In this document: positions 26,899 to 35,316 of the stretch, piece after piece
How the letters are laid out: each line of letters opens with the position of its first letter
Position numbering within the stretch: the stretch's first letter is position 1
Origin: Bacillota bacterium
Lineage (GTDB): Bacteria > Bacillota > Bacilli > Bacillales_A > Planococcaceae
Direction: 5' to 3'
Length of the DNA stretch: 39,673 nucleotides
Assembly (NCBI GenBank): GCA_023405135.1
Contig: JAEXYZ010000034.1
Span: 1-39,673, forward strand
Translations under genes and position numbers: made by a program
Notes under the pieces: generated by a model
Databases searched by the model: none
The model's input: only the letters and a program-made list of their open reading frames with translations
What the model was told of the DNA's origin: nothing

Positions 26899-28188
26899 TT
26901 ATTCAACAAATTCAAATTCAAATTCTAGTAAGCGAACGATATCCCCATCAGTCGCTCCACGTTCTCGTAATGCATCATCTACACCCATTGCACGTAATTG
27001 ACGAGCAAAACGACGGATGCCATCTTCACGACTAAAATCAGTCATTTTAAACAGACGTTCAATTGAATAACCTGAAATTACATATGCACCATCATCATCA
27101 CGAGTAATTTCGAAGTCTTCACCTTTTTTCTCATGTTTGTAAAGAACTGTCGCATCACTATCTTCTGCAACGACTTCATGAAGCTCGAAATGAGGCGTTA
27201 CTTCAAGTAAATCAGCAATTTCAAATAATACTGGTTTTAAGCCTTGACGGGAAATCGCTGAAACTGGAAATACTTTTACTGTATCTCCCACTTTTTCCAT
27301 AAATACTTTTAAGTTTTCTTCAGCTTCTGGCATATCCATTTTATTTGCTACAACGATTTGTGGCCGTTCCGTTAAGCGTAAATTGTATTGTTTTAATTCC
27401 TCATTGATTGTTACGTAGTCCTCATACGGATCGCGACCTTCCATACCAGACATATCAACTACATGTACAATAACTCTCGTACGTTCAATATGACGAAGGA
27501 ATTGCATACCAAGACCAACGCCTTGATGGGCACCTTCGATTAAACCTGGCAAGTCGGCCATAGCAAAGCTTCTACCATCTTCCGTTTCAACCATTCCTAA
27601 GTTAGGAACAATTGTTGTAAAATGGTATGCGCCAATTTTTGGTTTTGCAGCTGAAACGACAGATAGTAATGTTGATTTTCCTACACTAGGGAATCCTACT
27701 AATCCTACGTCAGCTAATACTTTTAATTCTAATATAACATTTAATTCTTGTCCTGGCTCCCCTTTTTCTGCAAGTTCTGGAGCCGGGTTTGCAGGAGTAG
27801 CAAATCGTGAATTTCCTCGACCTCCACGACCACCTTTTGCAATAACAGCTTTTTGCCCGTGTTCAACTAAATCAGCAATTACTGCGCCTGTTTCTTCGTT
27901 CATTACAACTGTACCAGGTGGGACTTTTACGATAAAATCATTTGCATTTTTCCCATGCATACCTTTACTCATCCCATGCTCGCCACGCTCAGCTTTAAAA
28001 TGACGTTTATAGCGGAAGTCCATTAATGTACGTAAGCCCTCTTCTACTTCAAATACAACATTCCCACCATGGCCACCATCTCCGCCAGCAGGACCTCCAT
28101 TCGGTACATATTTTTCTCGACGAAAGGCGACCATTCCATCTCCGCCATCGCCACCCTTCACATAAATCTTAACGTGATCGACAAACAT
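26899..28188 (-). CDS. obg: Essential GTPase Obg
   Basis: Obg is a ribosome-associated GTPase linking 50S assembly, stress response and, in Bacillus, entry to sporulation. The 429 residues contain the glycine-rich Obg fold (about 1-158), the G domain with GFPSVGKS (165-172), DLPG (212-215) and NKMD (282-285), and the C-terminal OCT domain (about 345-425). AGGAG precedes ATG 28188 (MFVDHVKIYV); the longer frame would overlap spo0B. It starts five bases after spo0B, and the two are surely co-transcribed. Confidence 0.97.
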   Translation of the reverse strand: MFVDHVKIYVKGGDGGDGMVAFRREKYVPNGGPAGGDGGHGGNVVFEVEEGLRTLMDFRYKRHFKAERGEHGMSKGMHGKNANDFIVKVPPGTVVMNEETGAVIADLVEHGQKAVIAKGGRGGRGNSRFATPANPAPELAEKGEPGQELNVILELKVLADVGLVGFPSVGKSTLLSVVSAAKPKIGAYHFTTIVPNLGMVETEDGRSFAMADLPGLIEGAHQGVGLGMQFLRHIERTRVIVHVVDMSGMEGRDPYEDYVTINEELKQYNLRLTERPQIVVANKMDMPEAEENLKVFMEKVGDTVKVFPVSAISRQGLKPVLFEIADLLEVTPHFELHEVVAEDSDATVLYKHEKKGEDFEITRDDDGAYVISGYSIERLFKMTDFSREDGIRRFARQLRAMGVDDALRERGATDGDIVRLLEFEFEFVE

Positions 28189-28193
28189 TACTT

Positions 28194-28721
28194 TCACTCC
28201 TGTTCTAAGCTTAAAACATATTTCCAAGAAACGTTTGATTGCTCATATGTTTCAACTTTTAAATTGTTCAATTCTTGATGACTAAATAAATGCTCTTCCC
28301 ATTTTCCTTTTAAATCAAAAGTTAATTTAAAACCATTTTCATCAGAATCAAGATTTATGAATAACTGTTGTTCTGTATATGGATCTAAATGATCATAAAC
28401 ATGAATAACTGTCTTTTCTAAGTATTCTACAATTTGCTCATCTTTTTTCATATCAACTGGAACTGTTACATTGCTTTCAATCTTTAATTCAAAAGCAGGA
28501 TATTTCCAATGTAGAGTTTGAAGCCATTCGATTGTTTTTGGCAATTGTAAGTTATTAATATTTGAAACCGTTTTACAATTCTCCGAAGCTCTTTCAATAA
28601 TCGACTTTGCTTCTTCTACTTTTCCTAAATCTAAGTTCATTTTAATTAGTTGAAGTTGATTCATAAAATCATGATTGGCAAATCTGATAATTTCATTAAC
28701 TGTAAGTGCTAGAGTTTTCAT
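28194..28721 (-). CDS. spo0B: Sporulation phosphorelay phosphotransferase Spo0B
   Basis: Spo0B passes phosphate from Spo0F to Spo0A in the phosphorelay that starts sporulation. The 175-residue protein has the alpha-hairpin with the phosphorylated His at residue 17 in RFANHDFMNQLQLIKMNL, close to B. subtilis RHDWMNKLQLIKGNL, followed by a degenerate histidine-kinase-like C-terminal domain. GGAGG precedes ATG 28721; the frame reaches 28805 but without a better site. The position just before obg is diagnostic. Confidence 0.9.
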   Translation of the reverse strand: MKTLALTVNEIIRFANHDFMNQLQLIKMNLDLGKVEEAKSIIERASENCKTVSNINNLQLPKTIEWLQTLHWKYPAFELKIESNVTVPVDMKKDEQIVEYLEKTVIHVYDHLDPYTEQQLFINLDSDENGFKLTFDLKGKWEEHLFSHQELNNLKVETYEQSNVSWKYVLSLEQE

Positions 28722-29103
28722 TTGGATCCTCCAATCAAAACTAAACAATATGCTATTAGTATGAATTATAGTATAACAAGTTTTACTATATTTTTCCCCT
28801 ATCACCGATATTACGTTAATTCCATTATGCTTATCTAACCCTCATTTTAATTTCAAACTCATTAAAGCTAAGTCCAAAATCCGTAACAATCAACCAGATA
28901 CTTTAACTACATTGACTGTCGAATGGAGATAAATACTATAAGAAAATTTCAGTTATTCATTTAAAACGTAAACGCCCCGTTAAGCCCTGATAGCTACATG
29001 CGAGACTTGACGCACATGTGAGATACAGACCGCGACCTCGATGGGCTTTGCACACCAAATTTACATATTAGTTAAAAGGTTCATAATCGCTAGCTCCAAA
29101 CAT
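28722..29103. other. Intergenic region upstream of spo0B with an inverted structure
   Basis: No gene is seen. An AT-rich part near 28760-28790 probably holds the spo0B promoter, but no clear -35/-10 pair can be fixed. From 28982 to 29048 lies a GC-richer segment bounded by AAGCCC and GGGCTT, with ACATG/CATGT pairing inside (28996-29000 with 29015-29019). It resembles in style the hairpins at 21838-22039, though the sequences are not clearly homologous. Confidence 0.4.
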
Positions 29104-29132
29104 TAAAAAAGGACTGCTGGCTAGCAGTCCTT
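29104..29132 (-). terminator. Terminator of rplU-prp-rpmA
   Basis: GGACTGCT (29111-29118) pairs with AGCAGTCC (29123-29130) around a 4-base loop, followed by six T on the minus strand. It ends the ribosomal operon before spo0B. Confidence 0.92.
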
Positions 29133-29147
29133 AAATTCTTTATAGAA

Positions 29148-29447
29148 TTAAGCTTCTTGAGCTACTGGGTAAACACTTACTTTTTTCTTGTCGCGACCTA
29201 AACGTTCGAATTTTACAACGCCGTCAACTTTAGCGAAAAGTGTGTCATCACCACCGCGGCCTACGTTTGCACCTGGGTAAATTTTTGTACCGCGTTGACG
29301 GTAAAGAATTGAACCACCAGTTACGAATTGACCATCAGCACGTTTAGCACCAAGGCGTTTTGCTTCAGAGTCACGTCCGTTCTTTGTAGAACCTACCCCT
29401 TTTTTCGAAGCGAAAAATTGAAGGTCTAAAGATAATAATAATTTCAT
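29148..29447 (-). CDS. rpmA: Ribosomal protein bL27 with a cleavable N-terminal extension
   Basis: bL27 reaches the peptidyl-transferase centre of the 50S subunit. The 99-residue precursor begins MKLLLSLDLQFFASKKGVGS: the LQFFA stretch before ASKKGV is the Firmicutes extension removed by the protease Prp between FF and A. Its ATG overlaps the prp stop (ATGA), and AGGAGGTGG lies upstream inside prp. The protease is made just before its substrate. Confidence 0.97.
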   Translation of the reverse strand: MKLLLSLDLQFFASKKGVGSTKNGRDSEAKRLGAKRADGQFVTGGSILYRQRGTKIYPGANVGRGGDDTLFAKVDGVVKFERLGRDKKKVSVYPVAQEA

Positions 29448-29800
29448 TTCGTTCCACCTCCTACTAGGTTGTAGTTGATTTGAATGTATTGACCATAGCT
29501 TTGAACCATCGAGTAAACTTGAGCTGTCATCACTTGGACAATAAGTTGTAATTTAACATCGATTTCAGTATCAATATCAGTAGGAAGGTCTACACGTAAG
29601 TAGCCTCCTCCTTCTGTCGCTTGTTCGACTTTAGGTTCGATTTGCAATAGTGCATAAATTGCATTAACTATACCAAAGGCAACAGTTGATGCCCCTGCAC
29701 ATACTAAATCTTTTCCTGTTTGGTCGTACCCAGCGTGACCTGAAAACTCAAATGCAGACACATGTCTATTTTCATCGTGGTGAATCGTAACAGTAATCAT
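29444..29800 (-). CDS. prp: Ribosomal-processing cysteine protease Prp
   Basis: Prp (YsxB) removes the N-terminal extension of bL27. The 118-residue protein, counted from ATG 29800, has the catalytic pair His22 (FSGHAGYDQ) and Cys34 (DLVCAGAS) at the same numbers as in Staphylococcus. An in-frame ATG at 29806 sits too close to the GAGGTG site. It lies between rplU and rpmA, as in nearly all Firmicutes. Confidence 0.95.
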   Translation of the reverse strand: MITVTIHHDENRHVSAFEFSGHAGYDQTGKDLVCAGASTVAFGIVNAIYALLQIEPKVEQATEGGGYLRVDLPTDIDTEIDVKLQLIVQVMTAQVYSMVQSYGQYIQINYNLVGGGTK

Positions 29801-29819
29801 TTCCATTCACCTCTCGTTA

Positions 29820-30128
29820 TTAAGCGTTGATAGATTCAACAACTAATTTTGTGTAAGGTTGACGATGACCTTGTTTACGACGGTAGTTTTTCTTCGCTTT
29901 GTATTTGAAAACAGTGATTTTTTTAGCACGGCCTTCTTTAACAACTTTCGCTGTTACAGTAGCACCTTCTACAGTAGGAGCACCTACTTTAACTGTTTCT
30001 CCACCTACGAATAAAACTTTATCAAAAGTTACTACTTCGTCAGCTTGAACACCTAATTTTTCAACATAGATTTCTTGTCCAGCTTCTACTTTGATTTGTT
30101 TTCCACCAGTTTCGATAATTGCGTACAT
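29820..30128 (-). CDS. rplU: Ribosomal protein bL21
   Basis: bL21 is a 50S protein that binds 23S rRNA. The 102-residue product has the family start MYAIIETGGKQIKVE and the C-terminal KKNYRRKQGHRQPYTKL. GGAGGTG precedes the ATG. It is the first gene of rplU-prp-rpmA and follows a structured leader. Confidence 0.98.
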   Translation of the reverse strand: MYAIIETGGKQIKVEAGQEIYVEKLGVQADEVVTFDKVLFVGGETVKVGAPTVEGATVTAKVVKEGRAKKITVFKYKAKKNYRRKQGHRQPYTKLVVESINA

Positions 30129-30132
30129 TTAC

Positions 30133-30230
30133 CTGCACCTCCTCTTAGACTCAGACTCGCCTGTTACGAAAGGTGATCTAAAAGATGCTTAAAAACCTTC
30201 CCAGAGCGGTTGTAGCACGGGTGCTACAAA
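30133..30230 (-). promoter_or_regulatory. L21-type ribosomal protein leader RNA
   Basis: Upstream of rplU the minus strand shows a hairpin GTAGCAC/GTGCTAC (30212-30218 with 30221-30227), then CCGCTCTGGGAAGG (30196-30209) and a second paired region before the SD site. This matches in position and style the L21 leader that gives autogenous control of rplU in Bacillales. Borders are approximate. Confidence 0.7.
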
Positions 30231-30263
30231 CAATAACATTACAATATTATCATAGCGATATAG

Positions 30264-30878
30264 TCACGTCAACCGATTCATTACATGTTTCTCAAAAGCC
30301 AATCTATATTTTCGATATCGCCATTCACTTATAATTTTTATAAGTAAAAAAATACTTAATACTAGTAAAAATAATGTTTTCGGCAACAATATAAATGTAA
30401 TAATCATTGTTAATGTAACAAGAATTAACGAAATTGATAAATAAAGCTCATAAGCTCTTGCTCTTGGATAAAAAATTAAAATAAGTGCCATGATGATTCT
30501 ACCACCATCTAAAGGCCAAATGGGAATAATATTTACTCCTAATAATACAAATTGAATTTTTAATAATAAATCTGCAACTAATGGATCTAAAAAAGGAGAG
30601 ACAGCTATACATAAAATTGTTGCAATTGGTCCACCAAGCGCAATAATAAGCTGTTTTCCTGGTGAAATTGCTACCCCGCCTTGCAGTTCAATTTCTCCAC
30701 CATACGGCATAATGACACATCGCTCAACTTTGACTCCACACAATCGAGCAGCAACAATATGTCCGAGTTCATGAATAATTAATGATGATAAAATAAGTGC
30801 ATAATATGAAACATTCCCGTACAAAACCATCCCGAACAACAAAGGCAAAAATAATGGATGAATTGTCATACGCATCAT
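30264..30878 (-). CDS. spoIVFB: Intramembrane metalloprotease SpoIVFB
   Basis: SpoIVFB is a site-2 protease in the mother-cell membrane around the forespore; it cuts pro-sigma-K to activate late sporulation genes. The protein has several hydrophobic segments, the zinc motif HELGH at residues 36-40 and the third-ligand motif PLDGG (Asp124). ATG 30878 overlaps the spoIVFA stop (ATGA); an earlier in-frame ATG at 30902 would overlap spoIVFA more. The spoIVFA-spoIVFB-rplU order is that of B. subtilis. Confidence 0.93.
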   Translation of the reverse strand: MMRMTIHPLFLPLLFGMVLYGNVSYYALILSSLIIHELGHIVAARLCGVKVERCVIMPYGGEIELQGGVAISPGKQLIIALGGPIATILCIAVSPFLDPLVADLLLKIQFVLLGVNIIPIWPLDGGRIIMALILIFYPRARAYELYLSISLILVTLTMIITFILLPKTLFLLVLSIFLLIKIISEWRYRKYRLAFEKHVMNRLT

Positions 30879-31450
30879 GATTGCGTATGCTCTTTCATCC
30901 ATTCTAGAGTTTCCTCAAGATTTAAAACCTTCCCATGCTCTTCTATTTTAATGTATAAATCTCCCGCTTCCTTATTCGCAATTGTACTTCCTCTTTCAAT
31001 TGATGTATATGGTAATAATGAAAACGAATCAACATTTCCATAAGTAATCGTTGTATTATCTTCATAAAAAACAGAAATTGTTTTCCCTGTCGTTTTTGAA
31101 TGACCTGTATAAACTACAAGACCATTTTCAATCGCGAGAATTGGAATTGCTTGTTCGTATGTTAACAAATAGCCATTATCATATGGTTTTACAGCAACAT
31201 ATGATAATAATTCTTGGTTGATCGCCTCTGAAGATACTGTTATTGTCGGTTCAGTTTCCCTTCCAAATACCTCTCTTAACACATTGCGCATCATTGTCAG
31301 ATCCTCTGAACTATATACAACTTTTTTAACGTCCATATTAATTTGTCCGCTTTCCTGCAAACGATTACCAATTAAAACAATCGCACAGAGAACAAAAGCT
31401 GCAACCCATTTCCATTTTTTGTTCACTACCTCATCCATTCTCTTTTTCAT
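30875..31450 (-). CDS. spoIVFA: Stage IV sporulation protein FA
   Basis: SpoIVFA holds SpoIVFB and the inhibitor BofA in a membrane complex until a forespore signal arrives. The 191-residue protein has one membrane helix (about 13-28) and an extracytoplasmic part with a degenerate peptidase M23-like region (about 95-175: NGLVVYTGHSKTTGKTISV, IERGSTI) lacking the metal ligands. At 191 residues it is shorter than the B. subtilis protein (about 264), mainly at the N-terminal cytoplasmic side. No strong SD is seen. The identification leans on its coupling to spoIVFB. Confidence 0.87.
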   Translation of the reverse strand: MKKRMDEVVNKKWKWVAAFVLCAIVLIGNRLQESGQINMDVKKVVYSSEDLTMMRNVLREVFGRETEPTITVSSEAINQELLSYVAVKPYDNGYLLTYEQAIPILAIENGLVVYTGHSKTTGKTISVFYEDNTTITYGNVDSFSLLPYTSIERGSTIANKEAGDLYIKIEEHGKVLNLEETLEWMKEHTQS

Positions 31451-31788
31451 AGTATATGAAAAATATGAAAATACGATTCAATTTGAAATAAAAAAGAACT
31501 GTCGTAAAACATCGTTTTTTTGTGATGAACATTGTAATCAGGTTATATGAAATAACTTATATTATGAAAATCCTAAACTGATTAAATAAAATAAATATTC
31601 CATTCTTCATAATAAAAATCTATTGTTCCTTAGCTTATGAACATAAGAATAGAGAGTTGAATTCTTTTTCGGTTAACTATAATAAATATTGTGTATAGCT
31701 CCTTAAAAAAAGTCTAAAGGAATAACCCCATAGACTATGCAGAATTTAAAATTGCATTTTGTATTATTTGTAGTAACATTCAATCCTG
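31451..31788. other. AT-rich gene-free stretch between spoIVFA and the 104-residue gene
   Basis: No gene is seen. It contains the terminator at 31704-31737 and otherwise AT-rich sequence that should hold the spoIVFA promoter, for which I cannot fix a sigma-E consensus with confidence. Confidence 0.5.
31704..31737 (-). terminator. Terminator of the 104-residue gene
   Basis: AGTCTA (31711-31716) pairs with TAGACT (31731-31736), with further pairing of AAGG with CCCC-type bases inside, followed by seven T on the minus strand. Confidence 0.75.
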
Positions 31789-32103
31789 TTATTTATTTAT
31801 TTGTTCCCGAATTTTATTAAGTTGTTCCAAAGAAAGCTTACTAAGAGATTCTCTAATTTCTTCCTCAATTAGCTTCCTATTACTTTCCTGATAACGACTC
31901 CACCATTCTCGAAGACCTTTCGTATTATCAAAAATGTATCCAATATCTATCTCCTCATTATCTTCATCTGACAAATAATCCAGTACTGATGCTAACATAC
32001 GTGTCAGATTATCAATTTCATCATTGTTTTGATGACTATTTGGTATTTGATCAATGTTCTCCTTATCCAATTCTTCATTGCTTTGGGAAGGTTTTTTTGG
32101 CAT
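31789..32103 (-). CDS. Small acidic protein of unknown function
   Basis: The 104-residue product (MPKKPSQSNEEL start) is not recognised. The first 40 residues are polar and probably disordered, the next 30 acidic (SDEDNEEIDIGYIF), and the last 35 are predicted helical with many Glu/Lys (about 70-104, ESNRKLIEEEIRESLSKL). There is no signal or membrane segment. AGGTGTG precedes ATG 32103. It is a single gene with its own terminator, inserted between minD and spoIVFA, which are neighbours in B. subtilis. Confidence 0.7.
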   Translation of the reverse strand: MPKKPSQSNEELDKENIDQIPNSHQNNDEIDNLTRMLASVLDYLSDEDNEEIDIGYIFDNTKGLREWWSRYQESNRKLIEEEIRESLSKLSLEQLNKIREQINK

Positions 32104-32310
32104 CGTTACACACCTACTCAACTTATTTTTATGTTTAGTATTACCCTTTAAAATAAATTAATTAAGTTTTTTAAAATAAGCAGACCATTTTCCTAACCGT
32201 TTTGATTTTGGCTATTTGACTTCGTTAAAACAAAATTAAGTAATTCTATATAAGAGCAAAGTTCTCGTTTGTTTTAACTGAATTTTATTGAAAGAAGAAA
32301 TAAGTTGTCT

Positions 32311-32349
32311 CAAAATAAAAAGACTATTGAACTATCACATTCAATAGCC
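32311..32349 (-). terminator. Terminator of mreBCD-minCD
   Basis: GACTATTGAA (32322-32331) pairs with TTCAATAGCC (32340-32349), one G-U, followed on the minus strand by TTTTTATTTT. It lies 14 bases after the minD stop. Confidence 0.9.
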
Positions 32350-32362
32350 TTTATCTATTAAT

Positions 32363-33160
32363 TTACTTTGAAAAAATAGAAATTAATTTCTTAAACATTC
32401 CTTTATGGTCATCTTCTAATGCCATTAACGGCACAGATTCTCCAAGAATTCTTCGAGCGATGTTACGATAGCCTAGTGAAGCTCTATTATTAGGATCCAT
32501 AACAATCGGCTCACCCTTATTCGAAGAACTAATTACATCCTCACTATCAATGACAATACCTAATAAATCAATTGATAAATGGGCAGTAATTTCATTTATA
32601 TCTAGTGCATCGCCATTTTTCATTAAATCTTTTCGAATTCGATTTATAATTAATTTTGGCGGCTCAATTTCCTCTTGTTCTAGTAAACCGATAATACGAT
32701 CTGCATCGCGAACAGCTGAAATTTCAGGTGTTGTCACAACAATCGCCCGATCAGCACCAGCGACTGCATTTTTATATCCTTGTTCAATTCCTGCTGGGCA
32801 GTCGATTAAAACATAATCATATTCACGTTTTAATTCTTCAACTAAACTCTTCATTTGCTCAGGTGTTACAGCATTTTTATCCGTAGTTTGAGCAGCAGGC
32901 AATAAAAATAGTTTTTCGTCAACACGCTTGTCCTTTACAAGGGCCTGATGGATTTTACAGCGACCTTCTACGACATCGACTAGGTCATAAATAATACGAT
33001 TATCTAATCCTAACACTAAGTCTAAGTTACGTAAGCCGATATCTGTATCAACTAAGCATACTTTCTTCCCTTGAAGGGCCAATGCAGTTCCCAGATTGGC
33101 AGTAGTTGTAGTCTTACCTACCCCGCCTTTACCTGAAGTTATTACAATTGCTTCTCCCAC
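32363..33160 (-). CDS. minD: Septum-site determining ATPase MinD
   Basis: MinD is a membrane-binding ATPase that recruits MinC to block division away from mid-cell. The 265-residue protein has the deviant Walker A motif KGGVGKTTTT (11-20), the DTDIGLRNLDL switch region, and a C-terminal amphipathic membrane-targeting helix GMFKKLISIFSK. The start is GTG 33160: AGGAGG lies eight bases upstream, and homologues begin MGEAIVITSGKGG. It starts one base after the minC stop. Confidence 0.97.
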   Translation of the reverse strand: MGEAIVITSGKGGVGKTTTTANLGTALALQGKKVCLVDTDIGLRNLDLVLGLDNRIIYDLVDVVEGRCKIHQALVKDKRVDEKLFLLPAAQTTDKNAVTPEQMKSLVEELKREYDYVLIDCPAGIEQGYKNAVAGADRAIVVTTPEISAVRDADRIIGLLEQEEIEPPKLIINRIRKDLMKNGDALDINEITAHLSIDLLGIVIDSEDVISSSNKGEPIVMDPNNRASLGYRNIARRILGESVPLMALEDDHKGMFKKLISIFSK

Positions 33161-33161
33161 A

Positions 33162-33830
33162 TTAGCTTCCTCCTTTAATAACACTTAATAATGGTCGTAT
33201 TTTTCTTACTTCTTGTAATCTTTCATATGAAATTATGCCGTCTCTATTAATATATGCAAACAATTGTTCATTATGTTCTATTATATATGGTATTTCATTA
33301 GACATAATTTCAGTTTTATCTGCAATCAAGACGTGGGTAGGTTCAAAATGTGAAGCAACGATAATTGCATCATTATTCCCATTTATTCCTGCATGTACGA
33401 TTCCTCTTAAATTACCTAATACAAATATATTTCCGCCTGCTTCAATTTTCCCGTTAGGATTCACATCACCAATAACGATAATATCCCCTGATGCTTTTAA
33501 AATTTGACCAGAGCGAACGATCCCAACATAAGTTTCACATTGATTTACTAATCGTTGGTCGGTACTTTCTTGAATTGAAATAACATCACTTAATACTTTT
33601 GATACATGCATGTTGCCAGGGCGGTGTACAATTTCGATTAGTTCAGATTGTTGCTCATTCGAAAGGTACCGATTTCCTAAATGAAGCTGTACATCAACTT
33701 TCCCATCAATACCACCTTCGGAAACTTTACGCTCTAGTTCCTCTACAAGCTCTGCGTAGGCGCACTGATCATCTAGTCGAAGTACTAACCCTTCTTTTGT
33801 CCCCTTAATATGGACAAGCTGCTTTTTCAT
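33162..33830 (-). CDS. minC: Septum-site determining protein MinC
   Basis: MinC inhibits FtsZ assembly where MinD places it. The 222-residue protein has an N-terminal FtsZ-binding domain (about 1-100) and a C-terminal beta-helix (about 115-215) with the MinD-binding signature GDVNPNGKIEAGGNIFVLGNLRG. GTGAGGTG lies 10 bases before ATG 33830; the longer frame would run into mreD. It follows mreD by 28 bases in the mreBCD-minCD operon. Confidence 0.95.
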   Translation of the reverse strand: MKKQLVHIKGTKEGLVLRLDDQCAYAELVEELERKVSEGGIDGKVDVQLHLGNRYLSNEQQSELIEIVHRPGNMHVSKVLSDVISIQESTDQRLVNQCETYVGIVRSGQILKASGDIIVIGDVNPNGKIEAGGNIFVLGNLRGIVHAGINGNNDAIIVASHFEPTHVLIADKTEIMSNEIPYIIEHNEQLFAYINRDGIISYERLQEVRKIRPLLSVIKGGS

Positions 33831-33858
33831 AAAAAATCGACACCTCACGCGTTCAATT

Positions 33859-34383
33859 TTAAGAAATATCTCGTGCACGCTGTAATAATCGTGCATTGAT
33901 TAAATATTTAAAGGCCCAACCAAGCATTATTAAAAATAATAAATTCGCTACAATTGTTGGAAGTAAACGATTACTTAAAAATTCTGTAAAAGGAATCGTT
34001 GTGAAATTAATGAAATAGAAAAAATAATATAGGATCAGCTCCATAAGTGCTACTAAAACTAAAGATAAAATTGTTGTTACACTTAAATGTTGATGGATAA
34101 ATTTCACACTTGATCCAGCTACGAAGCAAACGAGTGGATATAAAAAGGAATATAATCCAATAATATCAATGTAAAACACATCATACAAGAGTCCAAAAAA
34201 CAAACCGTACAAACAAGCACGATTACGGCTATAATAAATCGAAATAAATATTAAATAAAGTATAACAAAACGAGGCACTAAGTAGACCGTTTCTTGTCCC
34301 CAGCTTATAGGTGAAAAAAGAGCAAATTCCGGTTCCAACAAGAATAGCACGACTGCAATAAAGGGAATTAAAAAACGTATCAT
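33859..34383 (-). CDS. mreD: Rod-shape determining membrane protein MreD
   Basis: The 174-residue protein has about five or six membrane helices and the conserved opening segment with FLLEPEFALFSP. MreD links MreB and MreC to the elongation peptidoglycan machinery. Its ATG directly follows the mreC stop (TAA-ATG), with GGTGAAGAG inside mreC. Confidence 0.93.
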   Translation of the reverse strand: MIRFLIPFIAVVLFLLEPEFALFSPISWGQETVYLVPRFVILYLIFISIYYSRNRACLYGLFFGLLYDVFYIDIIGLYSFLYPLVCFVAGSSVKFIHQHLSVTTILSLVLVALMELILYYFFYFINFTTIPFTEFLSNRLLPTIVANLLFLIMLGWAFKYLINARLLQRARDIS

Positions 34384-35304
34384 TTACTCTTCACCTTCGT
34401 TTGCAGAGTCATTGGCTGACTTGTTAGTAAAATCTTGATTTGTACTTTCACCGTCTGAGCCATCAATTATTGTTGCATTTCGTTTTGCAATCATAACATC
34501 CTCTAGCATTGAAAAGTCAGCTGCCGGTTTAACATAGGCCATTTTCGTAAGACCGAAATCATCTGTTGTAACTTCAGTAACTTCTCCAATTAAAATTCCT
34601 TTAGGGAAAATTCCACCTAATCCTGATGATACTACTAGCTCTCCTACGTTCACTTCAAAACTAGAATCGATTCTCTTTAATATTAATTCATTACGTTCTA
34701 CGTCATATCCTTCTATTAAGCCAAAAACATCCTTTTTTTCTCCTTGAACAATTGCCGAAACACGATAATTTGGATTATTCGTATTAAGCAACTCCACTTC
34801 AGAAGTAAAAGGTGTCACTAAACTGATTTTCCCAATTAATCCTTGAGAAGACATAACAGCCATGTTTAATTTTACGCCTTGGGATGAACCTTTATCTAAA
34901 ATAATTTTTTCTTCCCATTGGTCTGGATTTCGAGCAATTACCGTTGCTTTTAATGGATCGAAATCCTTTAAACTAGTCTCTTTTTCTACTAATTCTCTTA
35001 AAGATTTATTTTCAGATTGCAATGTATTAACTTCTGCTTGGAGAACAGCAAAATCTTCCAGACGCATTTTTAGACGCTTATTTTCTTCGTACGTATTTAA
35101 TAAAGAATTAATGTTATTAAAAATACCAGTTATGTAATTAGCTGGCTTTGCAACAATTGATTGTGCAAAGCCAACAGTGTCTTTAATAAATTGTTCAGGA
35201 AGACTAGCGTTTTGACGATCGCGTAATGAGAAGCTAATCAATGCCACAAGGAAAATCATGCCTACTAACAGCAGTATTAATTTCTTGTTCATAAAATGTG
35301 GCAT
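34384..35304 (-). CDS. mreC: Rod-shape determining protein MreC
   Basis: MreC is a single-pass membrane protein whose outside domain activates PBP2-type synthases. Visible: a membrane helix (about 8-25), a coiled coil (about 65-110, NTYEENKRLKMRLEDFAVLQ), the two-barrel domain (about 115-280, with VKLNMAVMSSQGLIGKI and LGGIFPKGILIGEV), and a Ser/Asn/acidic tail (about 285-306) that is probably disordered. TAAGGAGG precedes the ATG. It starts 12 bases after mreB. Confidence 0.96.
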   Translation of the reverse strand: MPHFMNKKLILLLVGMIFLVALISFSLRDRQNASLPEQFIKDTVGFAQSIVAKPANYITGIFNNINSLLNTYEENKRLKMRLEDFAVLQAEVNTLQSENKSLRELVEKETSLKDFDPLKATVIARNPDQWEEKIILDKGSSQGVKLNMAVMSSQGLIGKISLVTPFTSEVELLNTNNPNYRVSAIVQGEKKDVFGLIEGYDVERNELILKRIDSSFEVNVGELVVSSGLGGIFPKGILIGEVTEVTTDDFGLTKMAYVKPAADFSMLEDVMIAKRNATIIDGSDGESTNQDFTNKSANDSANEGEE

Positions 35305-35316
35305 TGGTATTCCTCC

